This document shows, in pieces, positions 36,366 through 46,703 of a stretch of DNA of 64,000 bases. The first letter of the stretch is position 1. The number at the start of each line of letters is the position of its first letter. Position numbers and translations under genes: made by a program. The stretch covers positions 78,144-142,143 of the forward strand of contig JASSUG010000008.1 of assembly GCA_031963465.1 (NCBI GenBank). Reading direction: 5' to 3'. Origin of the DNA: Mycoavidus cysteinexigens_B (GTDB lineage Bacteria; Pseudomonadota; Gammaproteobacteria; Burkholderiales; Burkholderiaceae). The notes beneath the pieces are model-generated. The model was not told the DNA's origin. It saw nothing but the letters and a program-made list of their open reading frames with translations, and searched no databases.

Positions 36366-38996
36366 CTATATTGCGCCTCGTTGCCTTAACAAGGCTGCAT
36401 TTTGAGGACTGAGATTATGGGCATTTTGGATTAAAGCGCCTGGAGCAGTAAGCGCGTCTTGCTGCGAAGCCCAATCTAGCGTGATTGGGCCTATTTTGCC
36501 TGAGTGATAAGGGACTTGCCAAAGACGAATCGTTTTGTCCTGTCCTGCAGCGGCTAATACAGTTGTTTCATCCTGAGTGGGTTTCCACGCAACGGCAAAG
36601 ATAGTACCCGTCCAGCCTCGGAGTATCGCTTGACAATCGCCTGTTTGGACAGACCATAGCCTGACTGTTTGATCCCCACTTCCAGAGGCGAGCCACTGTC
36701 CATCGTTTGAGAACACGACACTCGTCACCTGAGCCGTATGCCCGATATAGAAATGAACCAGGGCGCGTTTGCCCGCTACGCTCCATAAATTCACCGTCTC
36801 ATCCCCACTTCCAGAAGCAATCCATTGGCCATCGCTTGAGAACGCGACACTCGTCACATCACACTCATGCCCTTCATAGGTGTGGGCCAGGGCACGCTCA
36901 CCCGCCACGTGCCACAGCTTCACCGTCCGATCCAAACTTCCAGAAGCAATCCATTGGCCATTGCTTGAGAACATGACGCCCATCACACTATTCGTATGCC
37001 CAGTATAGGTGTGAGCCAAGGCGCGTTCACCCGCTACGCTCCATAGCTTCACCGTGCTATCCTCACTTCCAGACGCGAGCCACTGGCCATCGCCTGAGAA
37101 CGCGACACTATTCACACTACTCATATGCCCAGTATAGGTGTGAGCCAAAGCGCGTTCACCCGCTACGCTCCATAGCTTCACCGTGCTATCCTCACTTCCA
37201 GACGCGAGCCACTGGCCATCGCTTGAGAACGCAACACTCCTTACCTCATGCTCATGCCCAGTATAGGAGCAGACCAAGGCGCGTTCGCCCGCCGCGGGCC
37301 ATAGCTTCACAGTATTATCATCACTTCCAGACGCGAACCACTGGCCATCGCTTGAGAACGCGACACTATTTACACTACTCGTATGCCTAATATAAGAGTG
37401 GGCCAGAGCGCGTTCACCTGCTATGTGCCATAGCCTCACCGTCTGATCATAACTTCCAGACGCGAGCCAATGGGCATCGCTTGAGAACGCAACACTCCTC
37501 ACTTCTTCCATATGCCCGGTATAGGAGCGGGCCAAGGCGCGTTCGCCCGCCGCGTACCATAGCTTCACAGTATTATCATCACATCCAGACACGAACCACT
37601 GGCCATCGCCTGAGAACGCGACACTATTCACACTACTCATATGCCCGGTATAGGTGTGAACTAAGGCGCGTTCACCCGCTACGCTCCATAGCTTCACCGT
37701 CTCATCCCAACTTCCAGAAGCAATCCATTGGCCATCGCTTGAGAACGCGACACTCGTCACACCATACTCATGCCCTTCATAGGTGTGGGCCAGGGCACGC
37801 TCACCCGCCACGTGCCACAGCTTCACCGTGCTATCATAACTTCCAGAAGCAATCCATTGGCCATCGCTTGAGAACATGATACCCACCACACTATCCGTAT
37901 GCCCGTTATAGGAGTGTGCCAGGGCCCGTTCACCCACTACGTGCCACAGCTTCACAGTGTTATCCCTACTTCCAGACGCAATCCATTGCCCATCGCTGGA
38001 GAACACCACACTCATCACCTCACCCGCATGCCCGGTATAGGAATGGGTCAGGGCATGTTTGTCCGCCACGCGCCATAGCTTCACCGTGCTATCATAACTT
38101 CCAGACGCGAGCCACTGGCCATCGCTGGAGAACACCACACTCATCACATCACCCGCATGCCCGGTATAGGTGTGGATTCTTTGGAAATTCTTTGTTTCAT
38201 AAAGATGGATAGCATTGCCTTCTGTCACAGCCAGCCAGCGCCCAACTGGCGAATAACAACACGCATAAACAGTGCTTTCCATTTCTAAAGAGGGCTTTTC
38301 GCCAAAATCGACCCTTGCCAAATCGGCTCCATCTAAATTGACTCCACGCAACCAAGCACCCGTCCAATTCACTCCTGTTAAATCGGCTCCTTGAAATTGC
38401 GTAGAATCGAATGCCCCATAACTTAAATCTGCACCAGGTACGCGTATTCCTTTAAGGTTTTTATTATTGAATTGCACCCCAGTCTTCACTAATAGCGTCA
38501 GCGCGTTAGCCGCTATAGGCTGCACCTCTTCTGTTTTCGACCGCCCGACCCAGTCCAATAATTTATCTTTTAGCTGTCTATCTTGTTGGACCCGTTCTCG
38601 TAAAAATTTAAATACCTCTGGATCGTTAACAAGACATATCAACTCAAAAAGTGCAAATTTCTCTACAACCTGATCGAGTTGCCTTGAGCCCGATAACTTT
38701 TGCAATTGACTTAATGCAAACCCCTTTAACTCTTCGTCTGAGCGGATTAAAGCCCCTTGATATTGAGCTTGAATCCTATCTTTGATTAAGTGTAGCTTTA
38801 AAATAGGCGAATCTATAGGCTCACCATTACGAGTCGCTGTAGTTAGTGCTTTAAAAAAAACCTGCCGACTCGAAAAATCCAGCAACTTTTCCATTTCTTC
38901 TCGAATTTCTAAGGGTAGCGAAAGGAACGATGGTTTCAGGGTCTTTTGTTCCGCCAGATAATGCGTAATGGCAGAATTCGAAATGGGGGTTAACAT
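36366..38996 (-). CDS. F-box-like / pentapeptide-repeat / WD40 protein 2
   Basis: Same architecture as protein 1: F-box-like LSLPLEIREEMEKLLDFSSR at about 26-45, helical linker, pentapeptide segment, and 14 WD40 units. The units follow the pattern SVAFSSDGQWLASGS and VKLWHVAGERALAHTY. It lacks the NDWQW insertion and its blades differ more from proteins 1 and 3 than those two do from each other. Neighbouring units are nearly identical at the DNA level, pointing to recent duplication or gene conversion. It ends in LSPQNAALLRQRGAI. The role is inferred as for protein 1. Confidence 0.75.
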   Translation of the reverse strand: MLTPISNSAITHYLAEQKTLKPSFLSLPLEIREEMEKLLDFSSRQVFFKALTTATRNGEPIDSPILKLHLIKDRIQAQYQGALIRSDEELKGFALSQLQKLSGSRQLDQVVEKFALFELICLVNDPEVFKFLRERVQQDRQLKDKLLDWVGRSKTEEVQPIAANALTLLVKTGVQFNNKNLKGIRVPGADLSYGAFDSTQFQGADLTGVNWTGAWLRGVNLDGADLARVDFGEKPSLEMESTVYACCYSPVGRWLAVTEGNAIHLYETKNFQRIHTYTGHAGDVMSVVFSSDGQWLASGSYDSTVKLWRVADKHALTHSYTGHAGEVMSVVFSSDGQWIASGSRDNTVKLWHVVGERALAHSYNGHTDSVVGIMFSSDGQWIASGSYDSTVKLWHVAGERALAHTYEGHEYGVTSVAFSSDGQWIASGSWDETVKLWSVAGERALVHTYTGHMSSVNSVAFSGDGQWFVSGCDDNTVKLWYAAGERALARSYTGHMEEVRSVAFSSDAHWLASGSYDQTVRLWHIAGERALAHSYIRHTSSVNSVAFSSDGQWFASGSDDNTVKLWPAAGERALVCSYTGHEHEVRSVAFSSDGQWLASGSEDSTVKLWSVAGERALAHTYTGHMSSVNSVAFSGDGQWLASGSEDSTVKLWSVAGERALAHTYTGHTNSVMGVMFSSNGQWIASGSLDRTVKLWHVAGERALAHTYEGHECDVTSVAFSSDGQWIASGSGDETVNLWSVAGKRALVHFYIGHTAQVTSVVFSNDGQWLASGSGDQTVRLWSVQTGDCQAILRGWTGTIFAVAWKPTQDETTVLAAAGQDKTIRLWQVPYHSGKIGPITLDWASQQDALTAPGALIQNAHNLSPQNAALLRQRGAI

Positions 38997-39139
38997 AGAT
39001 ATATCCTCTATACTTAATTAGGGAGCTGTTACCCCGTCTGACAAAATTCTAATAGGCCATGATCTAGCACTGATTCATGACCTATCCATATGGGTCGCCG
39101 GATTTTACACAAATAAATGACGAATGCTACCAGCTTCTC
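38997..39139. other. Promoter-side spacer of WD40 gene 2
   Basis: A short AT-rich stretch similar to 57314-57453 upstream of WD40 gene 3. Both contain GCCATGATCTAGCACTGATT, so the gene-plus-integrase junction is duplicated. Confidence 0.5.
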
Positions 39140-39689
39140 TCATTTCGTCGGCTCCACTTTCTCACCTCGGCGATTCCGCACGTAATGTTCCGTCATCTTG
39201 ATACTCGTATGCCCCAACTGCTTTTGCGCGCGCCGTATATCCCACGATAACTCGGCCTTATCCGTTCCCGCTTTCGCTCTTAAATCTCGAAATTGATACT
39301 CTGCTGCACATAAGCCCGCCGCAGTGCGCGCCTGCGCAAACATCGCCTGTAGAGTCTTCAACGCAACGCGCATTCCTAACTCATTCACCACCAAATCAAC
39401 ATGCCCTGTGTTGTGCTCGGCTTTTCCCTTTAATATGCGATCCAGCGTCTTTTCCAGATGACCTGTGATCGCTATCCTCAGTTTTGTCTTCGTCTTGTTT
39501 TGCTGCACCAGCAGGTACCCTTCTTTTATATCCTGCTCTGTCATCTTTAAAATATCCGATGGCCGCTGACCCGTCAGATACGCTAAATCCATCGCATCGC
39601 GCAACGGTTGTCGAGCTTTCGCATAAATCGCTCCATATTCACTGTCTTCGATATACACACTGTGCCCGTCTTCTCGGTAGCCCTTAATC
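39140..39689 (-). pseudogene. Prophage tyrosine integrase, N-terminally truncated by IS4
   Basis: The C-terminal catalytic part of a Burkholderia-type phage integrase: LAYLTGQRPSDILKM (first Arg), YQFRDLRAKAGTD (second Arg region), LGHTSIKMTEHYV (His and the Tyr nucleophile). The frame stays open to 39689, where the IS4 end begins, reading GIKGYREDGHSVYIED. The N-terminal half is not found on the other side of the IS, so it has been deleted. Similar fragments lie at 57454-57540 and 58181-58423. It is the likely relic of the enzyme that integrated these elements at tRNA-Ser. Confidence 0.8.
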
Positions 39690-41113
39690 CCAGCCCTTTC
39701 CGGGTGTTTGAACTATTTTAAATGAGGAGTATCAACGAATCGGAGAGAATGATGCTGAGAAAACTGTTTGAACAAGCGACAGCTAAGATGCCAATAAGCG
39801 TAATGACGCGGTTGTTGATGGGTTCAGTATTTGATAGTAAGTGGATAGACGAGGTATTTGAAAAGAATAGGGAAGGGCAGTATTCGCGAGAATTGCTGTT
39901 TTCGACAGTAATAGAGATGATGTCGATGGTGTCTCTAGGGGTTTGCCAATCCTTGCATAGTGCCTCGCAGACGTATAAAGAGAAATTAAATGTGGCGCTG
40001 AGTTCACTGTACGACAAGATCAATCGCACAGAGCCTAAGCTATTACAAGAGTTAGTTCGACAGAGCGCCATGCGCTTGGCCCCGGTGCTTGCACCGCTGA
40101 ATTTGCCTGTTACGCTACCCGGTTACCGAGTACGAATGGTGGATGGTAACCACTTACCGGCGAGCGAGAAGCGTTTAACAGCGCTAAAGGCGCAGACAGG
40201 AGCGGCGTTACCAGGCCATACTTTAGTGGTTTATGATTCAGATCAAAGTCTGGTTACGGATATCGTACCCTGTAAGGATGCCTATGCATCGGAGCGTACA
40301 ATAATCGAGCCTTTATTAGAAAGGGCCCAGTCTGGTGAGGTATGGATAGCCGATCGGCACTTCTGCGTTATGAACGTGCTCATGGGCTTGCAAAGCCGAG
40401 GCGCGTGTTTTATCGTGCGCGAAATAGGCCGGAATCACCCGAGGCTGTCTCAAGAAAGTGAGTTGTACCCTGTGGGGCGCTGTGAAACAGGTGAAGTTTA
40501 TGAGCAAACGATTAACCTACGCGATGAAGATCAAACTTGGCGTCGGATTGAAGTGCGTTTAGATCATCCCACTAGCTCGGGCGACACCCGTCTTCGTATT
40601 TGGAGCAATCTGCCTGTTGAGGTGGGCGCGCAAAAGATTGCAGATCTTTACCGCAAGCGCTGGCGTATTGAAGGTATGTTCCAACGGCTGGAAGCTGATC
40701 TCAAAAGCGAAATTCGTACGATGGGGCATCCACGTGCCGCTCTATTGGGCTTTGCCACAGCCGTATTAGCTTATAACATCCTAGCGTTACTCAAAATCGT
40801 GGTTGAGCAGGCTCATCAAGAACAAGAGGTCGAGGTATCTACTTACTATATGGCCAATGAGGTTCGTATGGCCTATTACGGAATGATGAGTTTCTTGCCA
40901 CCCGAGACTTGGGACAGTTGGCTCAAATTATATCAAAGCTACTCTTGCAGATTGCTCGTCATCTCGACCCGCAACGTATTCGGGTTCGGCGGCGTGGGCC
41001 AAAAAAGCCTAAAGCTAAATCCTACGTCGATCCCCTAACAGCCAATAAGCATTTCTCCTCTACCCGCGCTATTAAGGAGGCTGCTCTTTGAGTCGACACC
41101 GGGAAAGGGCTGG
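39690..41113 (+). mobile_element. IS4-family insertion sequence
   Basis: The element is bounded by near-perfect inverted repeats, CCAGCCCTTTCCGGGTG at 39690 and the complement CACCGGGAAAGGGCTGG ending at 41113. It carries one transposase frame. No clear target duplication is seen, and the flanks are unrelated (integrase on the left, baseplate gene on the right), so a deletion occurred with or after insertion. Confidence 0.85.
39722..41091 (+). pseudogene. IS4-family transposase with a C-terminal frameshift
   Basis: A DDE transposase. The first Asp is in VDGNHLPA, the second in WIADRHFC, and the YREK-type motif is YRKRWRIEGMFQRLEADLK. The main frame runs to 41038, but its last residues look random. 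From about 40909 another frame gives LARH-type ending LLLQIARHLDPQRIR and RRRGPKKPKAKS, which is the normal IS4 tail. A single-base shift near 40905 is therefore likely, so the protein is probably defective unless frameshifting is used. Confidence 0.7.
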
Positions 41114-41382
41114 CTTTTAAAGGACACTCATTACGTCTAACACTGCGCTACAACAGCATCGCGGATTATTGGGCGATGGATGTTTTTGATTTAAAGCGTG
41201 ACCGCTATACCGCCCAAGGGCAACCACTGGTCTTTGGCGTGCCGATTCTATGGCACAGGCCCGTTGATTATTGCTTTATCCTGACCGATGAAAGCGGCAT
41301 GGGCTTCGATCCAGCAGGCGGAGAGGATTTAGGTCAGCGCTGTCTGCTCTATATTGTGGATAAGGCAGATATCGAGCTATGA
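41114..41382 (+). pseudogene. Baseplate plug protein, 5' end lost at the IS4 junction
   Basis: The frame is open from the IS end and reads LRLTLRYNSIADYWAMDVFD, PLVFGVPIL and ILTDESG, a family I recognise as the small baseplate plug protein of simple contractile phages. The true start is missing. An internal ATG at 41176 could only make a fragment. It overlaps the hub gene by four bases. Confidence 0.65.
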
Positions 41383-42151
41383 AACAATTTGGCCGCCGTT
41401 ACCAGTTGGCACTCGGCAATCAGCGCGATGGCTTACTGATCGATGCCTTACGAGTCTCGTTTGATATCTGTAAAACGATTGACGCTAAACCCAATCCGGC
41501 TCAGATATCTATCTGGAACCTCAATCGCACGCATTTGAATCAACTCTTAAGTGGCGAATTCAAACGAGTGGCTTTATCCGTAGGCTATGCTGAACTGCCC
41601 TTGCTCTATATAGGCGATATCCTCAAAGCATACCTGCAACGCGATGGGCTCGACTCCATTCTCGTGTTGGAATGTGCCGATGGCGATATCGATTATCGTA
41701 CTGCACGAGTCTCGCTTACTCTTAAAGCAGGCACTCCTGATAGCCAGACCATCAAACAACTAGCGCAATCGTTTAGCCATACACAATTAGGGGCTGTAGC
41801 CCAGGACGGCCCAATGGACTGCCGCGAGGTCGCGTCTTTTGCGGTAATGCGCGAGATGCTTTCAATCAACTGGCTCAAGCCAATCAATCCGACTGGTCCA
41901 TTCAAGATGGCGAAGTGCTAATGCTGCCTATAAGCTAAGTATTAGCCGATGAAGCTGTTTTGGTTTCACAAGATACCGGCATGATCGGTGCGCCTGAGGT
42001 CAGTGATGATGGACTCATTATTACCGCGTTGCTTAATCCTGCGATTCGCATAGGAGGTTTGGTGCGCGTGCAATCGATCACGGAATCTTTCAATGGTGAC
42101 TATAAAACTGTCAGCATCTCGCATTGCGGGGATACCTACGGAGATGAGTAG
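41379..42151 (+). pseudogene. Phage baseplate hub protein with frameshift and stop
   Basis: The first part (FGRRYQLALGNQRDGLLIDA and SVGYAELPLLYIGDI) is a hub-type baseplate protein. At about 41815-41825 the frame shifts: the continuation RGRVFCGNARDAFNQLAQA is in another frame. An ochre stop at 41936-41938 then interrupts that frame before VLADEAVLVSQD, which runs to 42151. Two independent lesions make this gene dead. Confidence 0.8.
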
Positions 42152-42213
42152 CTAACGACGATTACAGGCATTGGGGGAAGTTTTACCCCTCTTCATCGAC
42201 AGGATAGACAAGA

Positions 42214-42912
42214 ATGAACTGGCATACCCCATCACTCGATACGGCAATTGAATCCAGTATCACCACAGCACTTAAAAAGGTCCATGTGGCGCTGCCTGGC
42301 CGTATTTTGAGTTTCGATCCGAGCACCCAAACTGCCTCTGTACAGCCTCTGATTGAGCAAATTTTACAGCATGATCAAGCTGCCCCTTTGCCGATGCTGA
42401 CCGATGTTCCAGTGCAGTTTCCGCGAGGCGGGGCGTTTGTGATGACCTTTCCAGTGGCACCAGGCGGTGAGTGCTTATTGGTTTTTGCTGAGCGCTGTAT
42501 TGATGGTTGGTTCGCCAGTGGCCAATCCAGCATACCACTCGATTATCGCCTGCATGATTTATCCGATGGCTTTGCGCTGATGGGGTTTTCTTCCTTACCC
42601 CATGTCATTCCGAATTTAGCCAATGACGCGGTGATGATGCGCACGCTCGATGGCAGCGCTTATTTCAAGCTCGATCAAGCAGGGCAAATGACGATTAGTG
42701 GAACACAACTGACGATCCAATGTCCGGTCGTTGTTGAACAACTGTTGACCTATCAGGCGGGTTTAAGCGGCACCGGCAGCGCAGCAGGCACTACCATCAG
42801 CGGCAATATTTCGCATAGCGGTGGGGAGCTCAGCTCCAATGGCGTAACGCTGCACTCTCACCAGCATAGTGGCGTCAAAGCCGGCGGTGACCTCTCAGGC
42901 GGTCCACAATGA
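42214..42912 (+). CDS. Membrane-puncturing spike, Gp138 N-terminal domain type
   Basis: The central needle at the tip of a contractile tail, used to pierce the outer membrane. The N-terminal OB-like domain (ALPGRILSFDPSTQTASVQP) and VQFPRGGAFVMTFPV are typical of the Gp138 family. The C-terminal half has short beta-helix-like repeats and a His-rich tip (HSHQHSG) that may hold a metal ion. It overlaps the next gene by four bases. Confidence 0.75.
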   Translation: MNWHTPSLDTAIESSITTALKKVHVALPGRILSFDPSTQTASVQPLIEQILQHDQAAPLPMLTDVPVQFPRGGAFVMTFPVAPGGECLLVFAERCIDGWFASGQSSIPLDYRLHDLSDGFALMGFSSLPHVIPNLANDAVMMRTLDGSAYFKLDQAGQMTISGTQLTIQCPVVVEQLLTYQAGLSGTGSAAGTTISGNISHSGGELSSNGVTLHSHQHSGVKAGGDLSGGPQ

Positions 42913-43256
42913 AAGTACGGCGGCTCGATGCCAACCACGACTGGACATTCGGACAGGGACGAGCCAATTACGCCAACCATGCTGAATCGGTCGCTCAGCG
43001 CGTCAAATCTCGCTTATTGTCGTTTCAAGGCGATTGGTTTCTTGATCTGGAACACAGCCTACCATGGCTACCCAACTTTGAACGGCCTGCGGATTTACGG
43101 CAAATTGAATCCATGGTCAAGCGCACGATTTTGCATACGCACGGTGTACGCGAGCTTCTAAATTTAGAGTTGGAATGGGACGCCAGTACGCGTCGTTTAA
43201 CCATTACCGCTCAGCTTAAAAATCACGATGATCAATTGATAGAGATCACGAATTAG
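42909..43256 (+). CDS. Baseplate wedge protein, GpW/gp25-like
   Basis: A 115-residue protein with the pattern of the small wedge component (DWTFGQGRANYANHAESVAQ, LLSFQGDWFLDLEHSLPWL). In contractile tails it links the hub to the gpJ-type wedge arm. It starts four bases before the spike gene ends. Confidence 0.7.
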   Translation: MKVRRLDANHDWTFGQGRANYANHAESVAQRVKSRLLSFQGDWFLDLEHSLPWLPNFERPADLRQIESMVKRTILHTHGVRELLNLELEWDASTRRLTITAQLKNHDDQLIEITN

Positions 43257-43282
43257 ATTCACCCCCCAAAAGGAAAAAACCC

Positions 43283-43408
43283 ATGCAAACTGTCAATATT
43301 AAACTTGCTGCATTCTATAAAATACTGTGGCATATTGCCGCGGCCATATTTATCGGCATGACCCTTGGATGCGTGCTCGATATTCTTAAAGTGATATGCC
43401 TGTCTTAA
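43283..43408 (+). CDS. Small single-membrane-span phage protein (41 aa)
   Basis: A short open frame with AAGGA about ten bases upstream, filling the gap between the wedge gene and the gpJ-type gene. Most of it is one hydrophobic helix (ILWHIAAAIFIGMTLGCVLD). No family was recognised. Position and ribosome site support it as a real gene. Confidence 0.5.
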   Translation: MQTVNIKLAAFYKILWHIAAAIFIGMTLGCVLDILKVICLS

Positions 43409-43412
43409 AAAC

Positions 43413-44558
43413 ATGGCACACCTCACTGAACAAGGGTTCATCATTGAGCGATTGGATACTAATCTCGCTCAGCTCGATGCAGGCTTTCGCACGATTTATG
43501 GCGCTGACATCAATACCGATCCTGATAGCCCCGATGGGCAGTTCATTGGCCTGATCGCCCAAATTAAAACCGATCTGGAAGAGCTCGCGGAATCCATTTA
43601 CAAAGCGCTCGATTCCGAAGCCGCCAGTGGCGTTTGGCTTGAGCAACGCGTCGCCTATGCCGGATTAACTCGCAGACAAGCACGCTACAGCTATCTACGC
43701 AATACGATCTTAACCGGCACACCCCGCACTTTGATTCCGGCAGGCGCAGCACTGACCGATCCGCATCATCGACGTTGGTTATTGGCTGCCGATACGACGC
43801 TTAACAAAAATGGCTCAGCTCAGGCCGACTTAAAAAGTGAAACGCTCGGCGCATTGACTTTGCCTGCACAAACCGAACTCACCATCGAAACGCTCTTTTT
43901 AGGATGGCGCTCAGCTCAAAGCAACCAAGCCGCAGAAGTCGAAGAAGAGGAAGAAACCGATGCCGAACTGCGAGGCCGTTTCTTTATTAGTCGAGCAAAA
44001 GCAGCACAAAACTCGGTCGATGGGATGATCGTCAAGTTGCTTCAACTCGCTGATGTCAGGCAAGCGGTGTGTTTAGAAAATGACAGCAATATTCCCAATG
44101 CCGATGACGTACCTGCGCATAGCCTAAATATTATTGTAGAGGGCGGCTCTGATACCGAAATTGCTCAGGTGATCTTTGAGAATAAAACCGCTGGCACAGG
44201 GTTACGCGGCGAAGTTCAATGTCAAATTCGTGACAACAAGGACATGGCTCGCACTATTCGCTTTGATCGACCTGCTGTCGTCGCTTGTGCCGTCTATCTC
44301 GAAGTACGCCGCAATGCGCATTTTACTGCGGTGGATGTCGATGCAATCAAAGCCGCCATTGCACAAACTCCTTTCAGCATTGGTGAAGCAGTATTGCTCT
44401 CGCGCTTATATAGCCCGATTAATACCGTACAAGGGTTTTGGGTTGAAACGCTCAGGATTGGCCGGCAGGGCGAAACACTGACTGCCAGCAATATTGAGTT
44501 CGGCGTGCGCGAGATGGCGCGTTTTGCAAGTGCTGATATTGAAGCCATCTTGCTGTAG
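43413..44558 (+). CDS. Baseplate J/gp47 family protein
   Basis: The large wedge protein of contractile tails. The N-terminal region (MAHLTEQGFIIERLDTNLAQ, GLIAQIKTDLEELAESIY) and the internal AEVEEEEETDAELRGRFF segment, where incoming protein is directed to the core fold, are typical. Length 381 is normal and no lesion is seen. Confidence 0.85.
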   Translation: MAHLTEQGFIIERLDTNLAQLDAGFRTIYGADINTDPDSPDGQFIGLIAQIKTDLEELAESIYKALDSEAASGVWLEQRVAYAGLTRRQARYSYLRNTILTGTPRTLIPAGAALTDPHHRRWLLAADTTLNKNGSAQADLKSETLGALTLPAQTELTIETLFLGWRSAQSNQAAEVEEEEETDAELRGRFFISRAKAAQNSVDGMIVKLLQLADVRQAVCLENDSNIPNADDVPAHSLNIIVEGGSDTEIAQVIFENKTAGTGLRGEVQCQIRDNKDMARTIRFDRPAVVACAVYLEVRRNAHFTAVDVDAIKAAIAQTPFSIGEAVLLSRLYSPINTVQGFWVETLRIGRQGETLTASNIEFGVREMARFASADIEAILL

Positions 44559-44579
44559 ACACCAACTCGGATACACACC

Positions 44580-45233
44580 ATGTCTTATGATTCACTACTC
44601 ATTTGGCAGTACAAAGGCAAACCCAAAGCACGTGCCACCGCACAGCTGATCGATCAGTATTTTAGCGACACATGGCAGGGCTTCTCCGACCTGCCCAATG
44701 CACTCAATATTGAAACTGCTTCGGGCAAAAACCTCGATTTAGTCGGTCAACATGTTGGCCAATCCCGTGCCTTGACGGGCCTTGCTCCTCGCCGCCTATT
44801 TGGCTTCGAGCGTGCCCTTGGTGCTCAAGGGTTGAGCCGAGCAGGTTTAGGCGGCGGCAAATGGTATCGCATAGGCGACGTCGTCACCGATTCTGTCGTG
44901 CTTGATGACGATGACTTTCGCTTTCTCATCAAATGCCGGATCGCTAAAAACCATATGCTCGGCACGGTCCCAGATATTACGCAGGCACTCGATTTTATCT
45001 TTGGAGGGCAAGCCAGCGTCTATGACCAGTACGACATGAGTTTTACGGTCACGATTCGCAGTGATCAAGTCACCGCTTGTAAGCGTTACGCCATTCAAAA
45101 TTTAGATATTTTGCCTCGCCCAGCAGGCGTCAACGTCAAATATGTCGTCTTAGCCAACATCACCGCTTTCGGATTCGCCGGTTCACCTGGCGCATTCGCT
45201 TTTAACCATGGAAAATTTGCGAGGTATTTATGA
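44580..45233 (+). CDS. Phage tail protein, DUF2612 family
   Basis: A baseplate-periphery protein next to gpJ in this phage type. LNIETASGKNLDLVGQHVG and DDFRFLIKCRIAKNHMLGT are characteristic. It overlaps the fibre gene by four bases, so it probably forms the fibre attachment site, like gpI proteins of other myophages. Confidence 0.8.
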   Translation: MSYDSLLIWQYKGKPKARATAQLIDQYFSDTWQGFSDLPNALNIETASGKNLDLVGQHVGQSRALTGLAPRRLFGFERALGAQGLSRAGLGGGKWYRIGDVVTDSVVLDDDDFRFLIKCRIAKNHMLGTVPDITQALDFIFGGQASVYDQYDMSFTVTIRSDQVTACKRYAIQNLDILPRPAGVNVKYVVLANITAFGFAGSPGAFAFNHGKFARYL

Positions 45234-46171
45234 CTCTTTATCAACGTCCTGATGAACACGTCTTTGCTGAGGGTGCACGCCCTGGCGAAGTTCAACTCTT
45301 TCCCGATCTCTCGCGAGGTTGGGGCGTCGCCTTTGAGCAAACTGGCGGCATTCCGCCGATGGAATGGTTCAATTTTATTGGCAAACGCGCTGATGAAGCC
45401 ATTCGCTATCTCATGCAACGCGGATTGCCCGAATGGTCCGATACGGAAGAATATCCTGAAAGCAGCTATATTCAATATGCTGGCAAAACCTATCGAGCCA
45501 AGGTAGAAAATAAAGGCAAAATCCCTCAAAACAGCTTGGCTGAGTGGGAAGAATGGGGGTTCACACGCGCAGCCCTCGATGAGTGCTTTCACCCCAAAGA
45601 CGGGGAGTTGGCTTGGCCCAAAATCACAGCAACGCCAACAACCTTAAGTGGATATGGCATCACTAACGCCGCGCCTCTTGACAGCCCAGCATTTGTCGGC
45701 TCGCCCACCGCTCCCACGCCCAATGAGGCCAAAGATAGCAGCACAAAGATTGCCACCACTGCTTTTACTCAGAATGCGATTCTGGCTGCGTTTAATGGGC
45801 CTAACCAACAATTGCGAGACGACGATGGGTTTCAAAAATTACCTGGTGGACTGATTCTCCAATGGGGTCGGGAAAGAACCAGGGTCGGTTCATCGACAAC
45901 GATTACGTTTCCGGTGAAGTTCCCAACAGTGAAACTGGTTGTTATTGTCACGGCTGTTCAAGACGTACTAAATATTTACACAACCCCTGCATACGCGACC
46001 AACCAATATAACGACTACACTGCTACGCCCAATGACAGAGATGCCGACACAGCATCCTCCACATTTAATGTCCACGGACGCCATGGAGGTAGAGTGAGTG
46101 TGCGCAAAATGTCCCCTGAAGCAGAAGAACCTGGCAAATGCTGGTTAGATTGGTTTGCTCTTGGGTATTGA
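45230..46171 (+). CDS. Tail fibre protein
   Basis: A 313-residue receptor-binding fibre. The N-terminal part has a carbohydrate-binding-like motif (YIQYAGKTYRAKVENKGKIP). The middle has fibre repeats (PTTLSGYGITNAAPLDSPAF). The C-terminal tip begins GGLILQWG, the common start of gp53-like fibre tips. It is followed directly by its assembly protein. Confidence 0.8.
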   Translation: MTLYQRPDEHVFAEGARPGEVQLFPDLSRGWGVAFEQTGGIPPMEWFNFIGKRADEAIRYLMQRGLPEWSDTEEYPESSYIQYAGKTYRAKVENKGKIPQNSLAEWEEWGFTRAALDECFHPKDGELAWPKITATPTTLSGYGITNAAPLDSPAFVGSPTAPTPNEAKDSSTKIATTAFTQNAILAAFNGPNQQLRDDDGFQKLPGGLILQWGRERTRVGSSTTITFPVKFPTVKLVVIVTAVQDVLNIYTTPAYATNQYNDYTATPNDRDADTASSTFNVHGRHGGRVSVRKMSPEAEEPGKCWLDWFALGY

Positions 46172-46181
46172 GACGAACCCA

Positions 46182-46649
46182 ATGAAATTTGAAACAACCT
46201 GGACTCACACTCAAAACAAACCGAACACTTTTATGTTTTATTATTCAAAAACAACGCGGGGTTTTTACTGCGTGGAGATACACGGCAACAAAATTCCACA
46301 GGATGCCGTAGCGATTACTCGTGAAGAGCATCGGGCATTGCTCAATGCTCAATCTAAAGGCAAAACTATTCAGCCAGATGAAAAGGGCTATCCGGTTGCC
46401 GTCGATCCTCCACCCCCTACGCCTGAACAGCGAGCGGAAATGGCTTTATACCAACGCCACGCATTGATGAACGAAGCGACTTTAAAGATCGCGCCTTTAC
46501 AAGATGCCGTAGACCTCAACATCGCCACTGAGGACGAAAAACAGCGACTCAAAGCATGGAAACTGTATCGCGTCACACTCAATCGCATCGAGCAGCACTC
46601 CAGCTTTTCGACCGAGATCGAATGGCCTAAACCACCTGATGAGAATTGA
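46182..46649 (+). CDS. Tail fibre assembly-like protein
   Basis: Placed right after the fibre gene. It has the linker-rich middle (VAVDPPPPTPEQRAEMALYQ) and a C-terminal helical region ending EIEWPKPPD, as in Tfa-type chaperones. The ATG at 46182 is used; a TTG at 46155 would overlap the fibre gene. Confidence 0.7.
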   Translation: MKFETTWTHTQNKPNTFMFYYSKTTRGFYCVEIHGNKIPQDAVAITREEHRALLNAQSKGKTIQPDEKGYPVAVDPPPPTPEQRAEMALYQRHALMNEATLKIAPLQDAVDLNIATEDEKQRLKAWKLYRVTLNRIEQHSSFSTEIEWPKPPDEN

Positions 46650-46703
46650 GCTCAATCGATATTGTGCTGACCGCCTCCGTGCGATCTTTTTTCATCTGCA
46701 AGA

